From positions 1 to 17,518 of the forward strand of contig JBCDLI010000055.1 of NCBI GenBank assembly GCA_038745535.1: a stretch of 17,518 nt of DNA, in the 5' to 3' direction. The translations under genes were made by a program, and so were the position numbers. The stretch is from JBCDLI01 sp038745535. Its GTDB lineage: Bacteria; Pseudomonadota; Alphaproteobacteria; Rhizobiales; Rhizobiaceae. How positions within the stretch are numbered: position 1 is the first letter of the stretch; the number at the start of each line of letters is the position of its first letter. Below the pieces are notes generated by a model. The model was not told where the DNA came from, did no database searches, and saw only the letters and a program-made list of their open reading frames with translations. Below, in pieces: positions 1 to 7,816 of this stretch.

Positions 1-272
1 CAAGCGATGGATCGTCCGGCGCTACCGTGCCGCTTTTCGTGATTTTCTTCGTGGTGTTCGTGCTCGTCAACTCAACCGGTTTCGTGCCGTCGATGTTGAC
101 CGAATTCATGGTCGACGCCAGCCGCTTGTTGCTTGTCACCGCGATTGCAGCGCTCGGAATGAAGACGAAAATCGGAGATATGTTGGCCCTTGGCGGACGC
201 CACATCTTCCTCGTGGTGTCCCAAACGCTTTTGCTGCTCGGCGCGGCGGTCGCTCTCGTCAGTGTGATCTAG
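1..272 (+). CDS. YeiH-family putative sulfate exporter, C-terminal part
   Basis: This is the 3' end of a gene that begins before the window. The frame is open from base 3 with no start needed and stops at a TAG ending at 272. About 89 residues are visible. They form two or three hydrophobic segments (around PLFVIFFVVFVLVNS, the LLLVTAIAALGM stretch and the final LVVSQTLLLLGAAVALVSVI). The combination of VNSTGFVPS, TAIAALGMKT and a hydrophobic C-terminal helix is typical of the end of the YeiH / Cons_hypoth698 (PF03601) family, inner-membrane proteins of about 10 TM helices annotated as putative sulfate exporters. The substrate is not proven for most members. Its stop lies only 4 bp from the stop of the opposing FAH-family gene, with no room for a separate terminator. 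Family confidence is good; the function is inferred from the family name only. Confidence 0.8.
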   Translation, partial: SDGSSGATVPLFVIFFVVFVLVNSTGFVPSMLTEFMVDASRLLLVTAIAALGMKTKIGDMLALGGRHIFLVVSQTLLLLGAAVALVSVI

Positions 273-276
273 CTGC

Positions 277-1125
277 TTAACCGTCGGCCACGATTGTTTG
301 GTGCTGGACGCCGAGACCTTCGACGCCGAGTTCTAGCTCGTCGTCGGGCTTTAAGAACAGCGGTGCTGGCTTAACGCCCGCGCCGACACCCGCCGGTGTG
401 CCCGTGGAGATGATATCGCCCGGGTGCAATGTAAACATTTGCGACAGGTGCGAGATGATTTCGGCGACCGAGAAGATCATATCCGACGTCGTACCGTCCT
501 GCATCCGCTTGCCGTTGACGTCGCACCATAGAGACAAGTTCTGTGGATCCTCAATCTCGTCGGCAGTCACCAACCAAGGGCCAAGCGGGCCAAACGTGTC
601 ACAGCTTTTGCCCTTAGTGAATTGCCCTGACATGTGCTTTTGAAAACGGCGTTCGGAGACATCGTTCATCACGCAATAGCCCGCGACGTGGTCGAGCGCT
701 TCGTCGACAGACACATACTTCGCAGGCTCGCCGATGACTGCGGCCAGTTCCACCTCCCAATCGGTGTGCTCTGACCCCCGTGGTAGAACCACATCGTCAT
801 CGGGTCCGGTCATTGCCGAGTTGGCTTTCATAAACAGCATCGGGTGTTCGGGCAGCTTTGATCCCGTTTCAGCCGCGTGATCTTTATAATTGAGGCCAAT
901 GCACATGACCTTGCCCGGATTAGCCACGCACTGACCAACGCGTTGCGTCCCTTCCACCTTTGGCAGTGTTCCCGGATCAAGCGCTCGCAGTTTTTCTAAA
1001 GATGCTTTTGAGAGAAAAGGCCCATCCACGTCACCGATGTGATTAGAGAGATCGCGAATGACACCGTCGCCATCCAGAAGGGCTGGACGCTCACCACCCT
1101 TTGGTCCGTATCTCAGTAGTTTCAT
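277..1125 (-). CDS. fumarylacetoacetate hydrolase (FAH) family protein
   Basis: This encodes a 282-residue cytosolic enzyme of the FAH superfamily, metal-dependent C-C hydrolases, decarboxylases or hydratases acting on 2-oxo acids. The N-terminal ~70 residues form the usual small cap. The catalytic FAH domain covers about residues 72-280. Visible hallmarks are GLNYKDHAAE (77-86), HTDWEVELA with the metal ligands E124 and E126, the third ligand D155 in MNDVSER, KGKSCDTFGPLG (171-182), and the ISTGTPAGVG loop (239-248). The length matches ureidoglycolate-lyase-like and 2,4-diketo-3-deoxy-sugar-acid hydrolase members (282-285 aa), but the substrate cannot be told from sequence. The ATG is preceded by a GGGGGAG ribosome site (complement of 1132-1138). 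It lies 55 bp downstream of the aglR stop on the same strand, so it is probably co-transcribed with that regulator. That hints at a role in sugar or sugar-acid breakdown, which remains an inference. Confidence 0.88.
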   Translation of the reverse strand: MKLLRYGPKGGERPALLDGDGVIRDLSNHIGDVDGPFLSKASLEKLRALDPGTLPKVEGTQRVGQCVANPGKVMCIGLNYKDHAAETGSKLPEHPMLFMKANSAMTGPDDDVVLPRGSEHTDWEVELAAVIGEPAKYVSVDEALDHVAGYCVMNDVSERRFQKHMSGQFTKGKSCDTFGPLGPWLVTADEIEDPQNLSLWCDVNGKRMQDGTTSDMIFSVAEIISHLSQMFTLHPGDIISTGTPAGVGAGVKPAPLFLKPDDELELGVEGLGVQHQTIVADG

Positions 1126-1180
1126 CGTCGCTCCCCCGAAACCAGCTCCGAGTTGTCGGTGTCAGCAATCACTTTCCACG

Positions 1181-2218
1181 TCAATGTCCTACGTCTGGTG
1201 GATGCGGCGGGCCAGAGGTGTTTCCCTTTATAAATTGCGCTTCCAACAGAACCGATTTCGGTACTTTTTCTTCCTCAATCATATCGATCAGCATGTCTGC
1301 AGCCGCCGCACCGGCCTTTGAGATCGCCGAGCGCACCACAGTCATTCTCGTGTCGCCAGTGTCAGCGAGCATGAACGACAACTCATCGTCATGCGCGACG
1401 AGCGAAACGTCCTTTCCAACGGTGAGACTGTGTTCCTGCAGGGCTCGCAAAGCGCCTGTTGCGAGAACTGTCGACGAACACAAAACTGCCGTCGGTGGCT
1501 CATCGAGATCAAGCAGCCGCATCATTTCTGAGTGACCGAGTGGCTCCGTCATTTCGCCATTTGAAAGAAGTCCTTCGTCGACCTTCAGGCCTGCCTCTCC
1601 CATTGCGTGTCCGTAGCCTTCGCGGCGCAAATGCGCGAAGGCGCTGTCCGCCATCCCGTTCATGAAGGCGATGCGCCTGTGACCAAGTTCGATCAGGTGT
1701 CGGGTTGCTTCTAAGAACGCGTGCCTATTGTCGATGTCCACCCAAGCGTATTCATCTTCGTTGCCGAGCGTGCGTCCGTGAACCACAAATGGGATATTGA
1801 GGGTTTGGAGCAGGTCTATGCGCGGATCATCGGACAGTGGAAGGTGCACAATCACTCCGTCAACCCGACGGTCTGCTTTGAGTTTTTGATAAGCCTCTAG
1901 GTGCTCTGCCTCATCGACAACGGACAATAGCATGTCGTAGCCGCGCTGCTGACAAACACGTCCAACTGCTGAAATCACATCGCTGAAGTGTGGGTTCATC
2001 ATGCTCTCTCCAGAAAGCGGGATGACGTGGCCGATGGTGCGGGCTTTTCCGGTGGCCAGACCTCTTGCACCCGGATTGGGTGTATAATTGTGTTTTCGCG
2101 CTGCGTCAGCGACCCGCTTTCGCGTGCGTTCAGCAACCTCCGGGTAGCCATTAAGCGCGCGACTGACCGTCGTTTGCGACAACCCAAGTATCTCCGACAG
2201 CTCCTTTAAATTCGCCAT
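1181..2218 (-). CDS. aglR: LacI-family transcriptional regulator of the alpha-glucoside operon
   Basis: This encodes a 345-residue LacI/GalR-type repressor. Residues 3-22 form the helix-turn-helix (LKELSEILGLSQTTVSRALNG), followed by the hinge helix near ARGLATGKARTIG (51-63). A two-lobed periplasmic-binding-protein-like effector domain fills the rest. The reading frame continues upstream to a TTG at 2257. I place the start at the ATG at 2218 because the HTH of LacI proteins begins within a few residues of the N-terminus and a GGGGGG tract (complement of 2228-2233) lies upstream of it. It is divergent from aglE, as in the aglR-aglEFGAK locus of Sinorhizobium meliloti, so it most likely represses the agl operon until an alpha-glucoside or a derivative binds. 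A perfect LacI-type palindrome at 2307-2318 sits in the shared region and also overlaps this gene's candidate -35 box, which suggests autoregulation. The FAH-family gene follows after 55 bp. Confidence 0.88.
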   Translation of the reverse strand: MANLKELSEILGLSQTTVSRALNGYPEVAERTRKRVADAARKHNYTPNPGARGLATGKARTIGHVIPLSGESMMNPHFSDVISAVGRVCQQRGYDMLLSVVDEAEHLEAYQKLKADRRVDGVIVHLPLSDDPRIDLLQTLNIPFVVHGRTLGNEDEYAWVDIDNRHAFLEATRHLIELGHRRIAFMNGMADSAFAHLRREGYGHAMGEAGLKVDEGLLSNGEMTEPLGHSEMMRLLDLDEPPTAVLCSSTVLATGALRALQEHSLTVGKDVSLVAHDDELSFMLADTGDTRMTVVRSAISKAGAAAADMLIDMIEEEKVPKSVLLEAQFIKGNTSGPPHPPDVGH

Positions 2219-2267
2219 ATCTGCGTGCCCCCCTACCACTTTGCAGATTTCGCCCAATCTAAATCGC

Positions 2268-2296
2268 TTGACACCTTCGCAGTGTAAGACGAAAGT
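2268..2296 (+). promoter_or_regulatory. candidate promoter of aglEFGAK
   Basis: TTGACA at 2268-2273 is a perfect -35 consensus. Seventeen bases later comes GAAAGT (2291-2296), a weak -10. Transcription would begin near 2303, just before the operator palindrome at 2307-2318, a usual position for LacI-type repression. The -35 is clear; the -10 is weak. Confidence 0.45.
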
Positions 2297-2309
2297 TAAA
2301 GCTAGCCAA
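2281..2309 (-). promoter_or_regulatory. candidate promoter of aglR
   Basis: On the minus strand TTGGCT (complement of 2304-2309) is followed after exactly 17 bases by TACACT (complement of 2281-2286). This is a plausible sigma-70 pair about 60-90 bp before the aglR start. It overlaps the candidate aglE promoter head-on, and its -35 overlaps the operator palindrome. Confidence 0.4.
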
Positions 2310-2318
2310 AGCGCTTTG
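2307..2318. promoter_or_regulatory. LacI-type operator palindrome (probable AglR site)
   Basis: CAAAGCGCTTTG is a perfect 12-bp palindrome with the central CG typical of LacI/GalR-family operators. It lies between the divergent aglR and aglE genes, about 58 bp before the aglE start codon. That AglR is the protein that binds it is inferred from position and family. Confidence 0.65.
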
Positions 2319-2375
2319 AAGGCGCAAGGTTTTCACATTGTGATCTGTTTCATTGTGTTCTTGGGAGGAACAGCC

Positions 2376-3722
2376 ATGAAGAAGCTTTTGCTGGCGGGAG
2401 TCGCCGCTTTTGCCGTTGGTGCATCCGCACATGCCGACGGCCATATCAACCTCACGTTTCCCATCGGAGACGGCGAGTTTAACTGGGCATCCTACGAAGA
2501 GTTTGCGGCCGCAAATGATTTCGCAGGTGAGGCCATCGAAATTACCGGACCATGGACCGGTCAGGACGCGGAACTCGTCAACTCTATGCTCGACTATTTT
2601 GAGCAAGCAACGGGCGCGACCGTCAACTATTCCGGCTCCGACTCATTTGAGAACGATATTGTCATTGCCGCCCGCGCAGGCAGTGCGCCAAACCTCGCAG
2701 TCTTTCCGCAGCCGGGCCTCGCAGCTGACATGGCTGCCCAAGGTTTCCTGACGCCGCTGGCCGAAGGGTCTGACGCATGGATGCGTGAAAACTATGCCGC
2801 GGGACAGTCGTGGGTCGATCTTGGCTCGTTCGCAGACCGCGACGGCAATGATCAGTATTTCGGCTTTTTCTATAAGGTCGATGTGAAGTCGATCGTTTGG
2901 TACTCAGAGTCCGCTTTTGATGAAGCGGGCTACGACATTCCAGAAACAATGGAAGAGCTTAAAGAACTCACCCAGCAGATCGTCGACGATGGCGGCACAC
3001 CATGGTGCATCGGCCTCGGGTCTGGCGCGGCCACGGGCTGGCCGGCGACCGACTGGGTGGAAGACATGATGCTCCGCACGCAGGCGCCTGAAACCTACGA
3101 TGCTTGGGTTGCCAACGAGATCTCGTTCAACGATCCGGCTGTCGTCGGTGCGATTGAAGAGTTCGGCTTCTTCGCGAAAAACGATGACTTCGTGCAAGGC
3201 GGCGCGCAGGCTGTAGCGACAACGGATTTCCGCGAAAGCCCAAACGGCCTCTTCGCAGTGCCGCCGGAGTGCTACATGCACCGTCAGGCGTCATTCATCC
3301 CGACATTTTTCCCCGAAGGCAATGATTCCGCTTTCTTCTACTTCCCAGCCTATGAAGGGCGGGACCTTGGTTCGCCAGTTCTTGGTGCAGGCACCATGTG
3401 GGCAATCACGAACCCCAGCGATGCGGCGAGTGCACTTCTGGAGTTCTTGAAGACACCAGTTGCCCACGAAGTGTGGATGGCTCAGTCAGGCTTCCTGACA
3501 CCGCACAATGGTGTGAACACAGACCTCTATGCCAACGACATGCTTAAGGGTTTGGGCGAAATCCTGCTCGGTGCCTCCACGTTCCGGTTTGATGCGTCCG
3601 ACCTGATGCCAGGCGAAATCGGCGCGGGTGCGTTTTGGACCGGTATGGTTGATTACGTCACAGGCGAAGATGCTGAAGCCGTTGCGACCGGCATTCAGCA
3701 ACGCTGGGACGGCATCCAGTAA
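2376..3722 (+). CDS. aglE: alpha-glucoside ABC transporter, substrate-binding protein
   Basis: This encodes a 448-residue periplasmic solute-binding protein that would capture alpha-glucosides (maltose, sucrose or trehalose type sugars) and deliver them to AglF/AglG. A Sec signal peptide is plain: positive MKK, a hydrophobic core LLLAGVAAFAVGASA, and a signal peptidase I site after AHA at residue 20. The mature part has the sugar-binding SBP_bac_1/SBP_bac_8 look, with aromatic-rich patches (GPWTGQD, TPWCIGLGSG, GWPATDWVED). The frame is open further upstream to about 2241. The ATG at 2376 is chosen because it begins the signal peptide and has a strong GGGAGGA site at 2363-2369. It is the first gene of aglEFGAK. 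Two small hairpins lie in the 132-bp gap before aglF, which would suit higher expression of the binding protein. The exact sugar is not determined by the sequence. Confidence 0.9.
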   Translation: MKKLLLAGVAAFAVGASAHADGHINLTFPIGDGEFNWASYEEFAAANDFAGEAIEITGPWTGQDAELVNSMLDYFEQATGATVNYSGSDSFENDIVIAARAGSAPNLAVFPQPGLAADMAAQGFLTPLAEGSDAWMRENYAAGQSWVDLGSFADRDGNDQYFGFFYKVDVKSIVWYSESAFDEAGYDIPETMEELKELTQQIVDDGGTPWCIGLGSGAATGWPATDWVEDMMLRTQAPETYDAWVANEISFNDPAVVGAIEEFGFFAKNDDFVQGGAQAVATTDFRESPNGLFAVPPECYMHRQASFIPTFFPEGNDSAFFYFPAYEGRDLGSPVLGAGTMWAITNPSDAASALLEFLKTPVAHEVWMAQSGFLTPHNGVNTDLYANDMLKGLGEILLGASTFRFDASDLMPGEIGAGAFWTGMVDYVTGEDAEAVATGIQQRWDGIQ

Positions 3723-3734
3723 AGCCGCCCTTCT

Positions 3735-3797
3735 GGAGCTGTTTGCTCCGACGTGAATACGCCCTTGCCGACTTGTGTCGGGATGGGCACTTCGCCC
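3735..3797 (+). promoter_or_regulatory. aglE-aglF intercistronic hairpins
   Basis: Two short stem-loops occur in the 132-bp spacer. The first is GGAGC(3735-3739)-TGTTT-GCTCC(3745-3749). The second is GGGC(3785-3788)-ACTTC-GCCC(3794-3797). Neither has a following T tract, so they look like mRNA-stabilising or partial-attenuation elements at the 3' end of the binding-protein message rather than full terminators. The function is inferred from the position. Confidence 0.4.
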
Positions 3798-3854
3798 CTC
3801 AAATTGAGATAACCGTTACTTCTTTTGAGGTGGGGAAGCGTCGAGGAGAGCCTC

Positions 3855-4829
3855 ATGTCCCCCTTGTTTCAGGGCATACTTACAATTGTCATCGGCGTGA
3901 CGGGCTGTATCGCCTATTTTTACACGTCGAACTGGGTGCTCGATCGGATCATCTTTCCGCCGCGAGCCGATGATGCTGGGCGCAATATTCGCCGCGCGAC
4001 AATGGTGCGTCCGTGGCTTTTCTTATTTCCCGCGCTTTTCGCGCTCACACTGTATCTCGTCTATCCGGTGGTTGGCAGCTTCTATCGGTCTTTGTTCAAC
4101 CGTGCGGGCGACACCTTCATCGGCTTCGGCAACTACACGCAGATGTTTTCCGAGGAGGGCTTTCAGGTCGCTCTCTTCAACAATTTTCTATGGGTTCTTG
4201 TGGTGCCTGCAGGCGCAACGTTTTTCGGCTTGCTTGCGGCGCAACTGACTGACCGCCTCAGTTGGGGTAACATCGCAAAGTCGCTCATTTTCATGCCGAT
4301 GGCGATCAGCTTTGTCGGCGCGTCACTCATCTGGAAATTCGTCTACGCCAACGATCCCGATATCGGCATCATCAACGCCGTGCGCGACTTCTTTGGCATG
4401 GATCCAATCGACGTCCTGCAAATCGCGTTTTGGAATAACTTCTTCCTGATGGTCATTCTGATCTGGATACAGACAGGCTTCGCGATGGTGATTCTGTCTG
4501 CTGCGCTGCGTGGAATACCGGAAGAAACCGTCGAGGCGGCGATCATCGATGGCGCAAACCCGTTTCAAATCTTCTTCAAAATCAAGATCCCGCAGATCAT
4601 GGGGACAATTGTCGTCGTGTGGACGACGATCACCATTCTCGTGCTCAAGGTGTTCGACATCGTTTACGCGATGACCGGCGGCAACTTTGATACCGAAATT
4701 TTGCCGAGCTACATGATGGACTTCATGTTCCGCGACGATGGACGCGCGACCGCAGTCGCCTTTGTCATCATGATTATCGTGCTTCCAGTGATGATCTGGA
4801 ACATCGTCCAAGCGCGGAAGGAGGCCTGA
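3855..4829 (+). CDS. aglF: alpha-glucoside ABC transporter, permease (MalF type)
   Basis: This encodes a 324-residue inner-membrane permease, one of the two transmembrane halves of the alpha-glucoside importer. Hydrophobic segments run from TM1 (about residues 6-25), through WLFLFPALFALTLYLVYPVV (54-73), to the C-terminal VAFVIMIIVLPVMIW. The cytoplasmic EAA coupling loop is visible at about 223-247 (EETVEAAIIDGANPFQIFFKI...), with the conserved G at 233. An in-frame TTG occurs at 3825, but the ATG at 3855 has a proper GAGGAG site at 3843-3848, so it is chosen. The stop is one base before the aglG ATG, which implies translational coupling. The family is BPD_transp_1. The assignment as AglF rather than another sugar permease comes from the operon context and general resemblance to AglF. 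Confidence 0.9.
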   Translation: MSPLFQGILTIVIGVTGCIAYFYTSNWVLDRIIFPPRADDAGRNIRRATMVRPWLFLFPALFALTLYLVYPVVGSFYRSLFNRAGDTFIGFGNYTQMFSEEGFQVALFNNFLWVLVVPAGATFFGLLAAQLTDRLSWGNIAKSLIFMPMAISFVGASLIWKFVYANDPDIGIINAVRDFFGMDPIDVLQIAFWNNFFLMVILIWIQTGFAMVILSAALRGIPEETVEAAIIDGANPFQIFFKIKIPQIMGTIVVVWTTITILVLKVFDIVYAMTGGNFDTEILPSYMMDFMFRDDGRATAVAFVIMIIVLPVMIWNIVQARKEA

Positions 4830-4830
4830 T

Positions 4831-6087
4831 ATGTCGGCGATAGCAGGCGAGCGATCAGGCCTTTCGATTGTCACCAACATCTCCGTGGCTGCATTGGTGA
4901 TCATCTGGTTGATCCCGACGGTGGGTCTTCTGGTGTCATCGTTCCGTGATCGCGAACAGATTTCAGAAACCGGATGGTGGTCATCGCTTTTTCCAGTGAC
5001 GCAAGCTTTCCGCGTAAATCCGCCCGCCGACAGCCCGTTCCAAGACGGCGACCGCTTCGTGCTAGATGGCAATGTATTTGAAACCGGTTCTGGCGAGGTT
5101 TCCGCGTTCGGTCTCATTTCTCGCGAACCCGGCGCGGCAACACCGGGTGAAACAATTGCACGCTATCGGGTGAACGTGACCGAACCGGACGGCGAGGTCG
5201 ATGATGAACGCGTCATCGTCGTCTTTGGTGCGGGCAGCGAGCCTGAGTTTCCCGAAGTCGTCGACGGCAATCCTGTCGTTGTTGGTGATATACCCGTCTT
5301 TGATCGGTCTTTGACAGTTCAGCCTGATGGGACATTCCGGTGGGAGTCCGCATCCGAAATCGGGCGGTCACCGTCCCTGTATATCGTTTCGGAATCTCCC
5401 CCCGATTTTGGTCTCGAAAACTACGAGATTATTCTGACGTCCGACAACATGGACCGCGCGTTCATCAACACGCTGACAGTCACGATTCCCGCGACGATCA
5501 TTCCGATCCTGATTGCGGCTTTTGCAGCCTATGCGCTCGCTTGGATGAAGTTTGCGGGACGTGGTTTTCTGATTGCCGGTATCGTTGGCCTTCTGGTCGT
5601 CCCGTTGCAGCTTGCGCTCGTACCGCTTCTGACGCTGCACAATCAAATTGGCATAGGCCAGAGTTTCCTCGGCATATGGCTCGCACACACCGGCTTTGGT
5701 CTGCCACTCGCGATCTATCTTCTGCGAAATTACATGGTGGGCCTGCCTCGCGACATCATTGAAAACGCTCGCGTCGATGGCGCAACGGACTTCCAGATTT
5801 TTACACGGATCGTGTTACCGTTAAGCTTTCCCGCACTCGCAAGCTTTGCGATTTTTCAGTTTCTGTGGACGTGGAATGACCTGTTGGTTGCGAAGGTCTT
5901 CCTGCCGTCAAACTCCGAAAGCTGGGTCATGACGGTGAAGATTGCAGACGACCTGCTCGGGTCGCGTGGTGGCGACTGGGGCATTCTTGCGGCTGCTGCG
6001 TTTGTTTCGATTGCCGTCCCACTGATCGTCTTCTTCGCAATGCAGCGCTTTCTTGTCCGTGGGCTTCTCGCCGGCTCGGTGAAATGA
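4831..6087 (+). CDS. aglG: alpha-glucoside ABC transporter, permease (MalG type) with large insertion
   Basis: This encodes a 418-residue partner permease of AglF. TM1 is at about residues 16-37. Instead of the short loop usual in MalG-type permeases (about 280 aa), about 170 hydrophilic residues (about 40-207) separate it from the next membrane segment (about 210-235). By topology this insert would lie in the periplasm. The remaining core is ordinary, with the EAA loop at about 308-333 (DIIENARVDGATDFQIFTRI...) and several helices up to the FFAMQRFLVRGLLAG C-terminus, which is highly typical of MalG/AglG. Long inserts are known in AglG-annotated proteins, so this is probably a family trait. 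The ATG follows AAGGAGG (4818-4824), which lies inside the end of aglF. The next gene, aglA, starts 18 bp after the stop. Confidence 0.9.
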   Translation: MSAIAGERSGLSIVTNISVAALVIIWLIPTVGLLVSSFRDREQISETGWWSSLFPVTQAFRVNPPADSPFQDGDRFVLDGNVFETGSGEVSAFGLISREPGAATPGETIARYRVNVTEPDGEVDDERVIVVFGAGSEPEFPEVVDGNPVVVGDIPVFDRSLTVQPDGTFRWESASEIGRSPSLYIVSESPPDFGLENYEIILTSDNMDRAFINTLTVTIPATIIPILIAAFAAYALAWMKFAGRGFLIAGIVGLLVVPLQLALVPLLTLHNQIGIGQSFLGIWLAHTGFGLPLAIYLLRNYMVGLPRDIIENARVDGATDFQIFTRIVLPLSFPALASFAIFQFLWTWNDLLVAKVFLPSNSESWVMTVKIADDLLGSRGGDWGILAAAAFVSIAVPLIVFFAMQRFLVRGLLAGSVK

Positions 6088-6105
6088 GTTTGAGGTTGTG
6101 ATCCT

Positions 6106-7785
6106 ATGAATATTGTCTATGGTACTCTGCAAGACGAAACGCCCGGCAGCCTAACGCAGCAGCACGATGATAGGGACTGGTGGCGCGGGACGGTGATCTA
6201 CCAGATTTACCCGCGTTCGTTTCAGGATACCAACAATGACGGCATCGGCGATCTCCAAGGCATAACACGTCGTCTGCCCTACATCGCCGATCTTGGTGCT
6301 GACGCAATATGGATTTCGCCGTTCTTCCAATCGCCTATGGAAGATTTTGGCTATGACGTGTCCGACTATCGCAAAGTCGATCCGATGTTTGGCACGATGG
6401 CTGACTTCGACGCGATGATCGCTGAGGCGCACCGCCTTGGCCTCAAGGTCATGATCGACCAAGTCATCTCCCACTCATCGGACCAGCACCACTGGTTTCG
6501 CCACTCGCGGATGGACCGCACGAACCGCTATGCCGATTGGTATGTGTGGGCAGACGCAAAACCCGACGGCACCCCGCCTAACAACTGGCTTTCCATTTTT
6601 GGCGGCTCCGCTTGGGAGTGGGACACGCGTCGCGAGCAGTATTATCTGCACAATTTTTTGAAATCGCAGCCCGATCTGAATTTCCACAATCCTGATGTAC
6701 AAAACCAGCTACTTGATGAAGTGCGGTTTTGGCTGGACCGCGGCGTGGATGGTTTTCGCCTCGACACGGTGAACTTCTATTTCCATTCGGCGGGTCTGGA
6801 AGACAATCCCGCGTTAAGCGTCGACGAGCGCAATGCATCCATCGCGCCAAGCGTGAACCCGTATAACTACCAAAACCACATCTATTCAAAGAGCCAGCCC
6901 GAGAACGTGGAGTTTCTTCGGCGCTTTCGTGCACTGTTGGACGAATACGGAGCAGCTGCCGTCGGCGAGGTTGGTGATGCGCAAATGGGGCTCGACCTCG
7001 TGGCGCAGTATACCAAGGGAGATGACCTCCTTCAGATGTGCTACGCCTTTGATTTTCTAGAGCCGACACAACTTTCGGCTGAACGCGTGAAAAGGGTCGT
7101 TTCAGAATTTGAAGCTGCTGCACCGGACGGATGGTCCTGCTGGGCTTTCTCAAATCACGATGTCGTTCGTCATGCGTCTCGCTGGGCCGATCAAGTCATA
7201 GATCGTGACGGCTTTTTGAAAATGACAGCTACGGTCATCCTTACGCTGCGTGGATCGGTGTGCCTGTATCAGGGCGAAGAGCTTGGGCTCACCGAGGCAG
7301 TCCTCGATTTTGAAGATCTGCAAGACCCCTATGGCATTCAGTTCTGGCCCACCTTCAAGGGTCGCGATGGTTGCCGCACGCCGATGGTGTGGTCCCACAA
7401 CGAAGCTCATGGCGGTTTTTCAAGAGCCCCCAAACCTTGGCTGCCTGTTCCGCCGGAACACCTTACGAGCGCTGCCAACGTGCAGACCGGCCAAGACGGC
7501 ACGCTGCTTGAACATTATCGCAAGATGCTCGCGTTTCGGTCCGCGCACCCTGTTTTCGTGAAAGGTGAGATTGCATTTCACGATGCGCCTGAGGGTGTAC
7601 TCGCCTTCGAGCGCTCATTTGAAGGTGAGCGTGTGCTGGTCGTCGTCAATGCATCAGAACATGCTAAAACCGCCACGTTTGAGCACGCTGGAACGGCAAT
7701 GAACGATTCGCCCCATGGTGGCGCCGAAGCCAGTGGCGGGCAGGTTCGCCTGCAGCCCTACGGCGCCTATTTCGCGACACTTTGA
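6106..7785 (+). CDS. aglA: GH13 alpha-glucosidase
   Basis: This encodes a 559-residue cytoplasmic exo-acting alpha-glucosidase that hydrolyses imported alpha-glucosides and releases glucose. There is no signal peptide. GH13 regions in order are: WRGTVIYQIYPRSFQD (26-41); the start of the TIM barrel with GADAIWISPFFQSP (64-77); DQVISH (118-123); GFRLDT with the nucleophile D220; VGEVGD with the acid/base E288; and FSNHDVVRH with H351 and the transition-state D352. The GFRLDTVNFYFH stretch and the short VGEVGD region resemble the GH13_23 alpha-glucosidases (Halomonas HaG type). The length fits that group. The start ATG has a GAGG site at 6092-6095. All catalytic residues are present, so the enzyme should be active. 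Specificity among maltose, sucrose, trehalulose-type substrates and others is not decided here. Confidence 0.93.
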   Translation: MNIVYGTLQDETPGSLTQQHDDRDWWRGTVIYQIYPRSFQDTNNDGIGDLQGITRRLPYIADLGADAIWISPFFQSPMEDFGYDVSDYRKVDPMFGTMADFDAMIAEAHRLGLKVMIDQVISHSSDQHHWFRHSRMDRTNRYADWYVWADAKPDGTPPNNWLSIFGGSAWEWDTRREQYYLHNFLKSQPDLNFHNPDVQNQLLDEVRFWLDRGVDGFRLDTVNFYFHSAGLEDNPALSVDERNASIAPSVNPYNYQNHIYSKSQPENVEFLRRFRALLDEYGAAAVGEVGDAQMGLDLVAQYTKGDDLLQMCYAFDFLEPTQLSAERVKRVVSEFEAAAPDGWSCWAFSNHDVVRHASRWADQVIDRDGFLKMTATVILTLRGSVCLYQGEELGLTEAVLDFEDLQDPYGIQFWPTFKGRDGCRTPMVWSHNEAHGGFSRAPKPWLPVPPEHLTSAANVQTGQDGTLLEHYRKMLAFRSAHPVFVKGEIAFHDAPEGVLAFERSFEGERVLVVVNASEHAKTATFEHAGTAMNDSPHGGAEASGGQVRLQPYGAYFATL

Positions 7786-7791
7786 TTTTTT

Positions 7792-7805
7792 GTCCCACGC
7801 GGGAC
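7792..7805 (+). promoter_or_regulatory. hairpin just upstream of the aglK ribosome site
   Basis: GTCCC(7792-7796)-ACGC-GGGAC(7801-7805) lies in the 31-bp gap between aglA and aglK, preceded by a run of six T and directly followed by the aglK ribosome site GGGAGGG (7807-7813). TCCC could alternatively pair with the GGGA of that site. A role in tuning aglK translation or 3'-end stability is an inference. Confidence 0.35.
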
Positions 7806-7816
7806 CGGGAGGGAAA

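Noticed and set aside
4323..5117. Long minus-strand frame across aglF/aglG
   Set aside because: Its His/Asp/Arg-rich composition is that of an antisense shadow. Both plus-strand genes are well supported here.
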